A stretch of DNA of 6,042 nucleotides, taken from the NCBI GenBank assembly GCA_029287335.1, contig JARFRI010000269.1, positions 1 through 6,042 of the forward strand, in the 5' to 3' direction. The translations under genes were made by a program, and so were the position numbers. This document shows, in pieces, positions 5,801-6,042 of this stretch; the stretch's first letter is position 1; the number at the start of each line of letters is the position of its first letter. The notes beneath the pieces were generated by a model. The model was not told the DNA's origin and did not search any database. It saw nothing but the letters and a program-made list of their open reading frames with translations. The DNA comes from Phycisphaera sp. GTDB lineage: Bacteria; Planctomycetota; Phycisphaerae; Phycisphaerales; Phycisphaeraceae.

Positions 5801-5813
5801 ATCAGCTCATGCT

Positions 5814-5919
5814 GGGTGCCGGGTGCCACACAACTTGCCAAAGCAAGCTGTGTGCGAATCGTGGTTGACTCATATCAACGCGATTCGTACATAGCAGCCT
5901 GCGGCAGTTATGTGGCACC
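5814..5919. repeat. Cloverleaf-forming palindromic element with a tandem GGGTGCC start
   Basis: GGGTGCC occurs twice in tandem (5814-5820, 5821-5827). GGTGCCACA (5822-5830) is the exact inverted repeat of TGTGGCACC (5911-5919). Between them lie three abutting hairpins. Hairpin 1 is 5827-5838 with 5843-5854 (12 pairs, one mismatch, CAAA loop). Hairpin 2 is CGAATCG 5855-5861 with 5881-5887, continued by GTTGA 5864-5868 with TCAAC 5875-5879. Hairpin 3 is 5889-5899 with 5903-5913 (one A-A mismatch, one G-U, TGC loop). With the outer stem kept to about 5822-5826 with 5915-5919, only about two junction bases remain unpaired. No T-tract follows, so it is not a standard intrinsic terminator. It resembles GTGCCAC-type dispersed palindromes I recall in planctomycetes; a single copy in this window cannot prove repetition. 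Confidence 0.7.
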
Positions 5920-5949
5920 GATCACTTCAACACGATCTATGATGCCAAC

Positions 5950-6042
5950 ATGTTCGCAGGCGGCGTCACCCTCGATTGGCAACTAAACCCCCTCGACATA
6001 CTTGCGCGCTGGCCAAGCGACCGCCCGGTCTTCATGCTCCAC
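5950..6042 (+). CDS. 5' end of an unidentified gene, possibly PabB/TrpE-like (cut by window end)
   Basis: An open frame from ATG 5950 runs off the window after 31 codons. It begins MFAGGVTLDWQLNP and continues through ILARWPSDRPVFMLH (residues 17-31). The 'WPxDRP...LHS'-like stretch is reminiscent of the N-terminal region of aminodeoxychorismate synthase component I (PabB) and related chorismate-using enzymes. This is recognition from a very short segment and could be wrong. The frame is open upstream to 5869, but that part runs through the palindromic element and has no ATG, GTG or TTG start. ATG 5950 is therefore the likely start. A neighbouring ATG ATG pair at 5940-5945 is in another frame and stops at TAA 5983-5985. 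No ribosome-binding site is visible. Confidence 0.4.
   Translation, partial: MFAGGVTLDWQLNPLDILARWPSDRPVFMLH

Noticed and set aside
5822..5919. Intrinsic terminator for the ctaA-ctaB-ABC operon
   Set aside because: The structure is elaborate, but no T-tract follows on either side.
5869..5949. Extending the last partial ORF upstream through the cloverleaf element
   Set aside because: The frame is open, but it has no usual start codon, and this stretch is accounted for by the inverted repeats.
1..6042. CRISPR array, insertion sequence or prophage genes
   Set aside because: No regularly spaced repeats, transposase, integrase or phage-like reading frames were seen on either strand.

Overview
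The window looks like a piece of a moderately GC-rich bacterial chromosome, and my best guess is a member of the Planctomycetota, perhaps Phycisphaerae. This is an inference from the protein sequences, the scarcity of clear Shine-Dalgarno sites, and a palindromic element at the right end that resembles GTGCCAC-type dispersed palindromes I recall from planctomycete genomes. Nothing here is a formal taxonomic marker.

Layout, left to right. A tRNA-Arg(ACG) gene (69-142) has a candidate promoter and a textbook intrinsic terminator. A small PilZ-domain protein (233-568, +) follows. It converges on a citramalate synthase gene, cimA (668-2308, -), and a long GC-rich inverted repeat lies between the two stop codons. 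The roughly 290 bases between cimA and ctaA are a divergent control region. On the minus strand they hold a near-consensus promoter, a 16-codon leader ORF rich in Ile and Thr codons, an antiterminator helix and an intrinsic terminator with a six-T tract, all ahead of cimA. Together these make a complete candidate transcription attenuator. On the plus strand a TATAAT box drives the other side.

The plus-strand operon is ctaA (heme A synthase), ctaB/cyoE (heme O synthase) and an ABC-2-type ATPase. The genes overlap by 1 and 4 bases, so they are probably co-transcribed and translationally coupled. CtaB converts heme B to heme O and CtaA converts heme O to heme A, the cofactor of aa3-type cytochrome oxidases. 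The ABC ATPase therefore probably serves oxidase or heme biogenesis or a linked export function, but no permease gene follows it inside the window.

After the ATPase gene, bases 5822-5919 fold almost completely into a cloverleaf: an outer stem enclosing three back-to-back hairpins with almost no unpaired junction bases. Beyond it, the first 31 codons of a further plus-strand gene run off the end. They weakly resemble the N-terminus of a PabB/TrpE-like chorismate-using enzyme.

The strongest unexpected signal is the cimA leader attenuator. The element whose function is least clear is the terminal cloverleaf.
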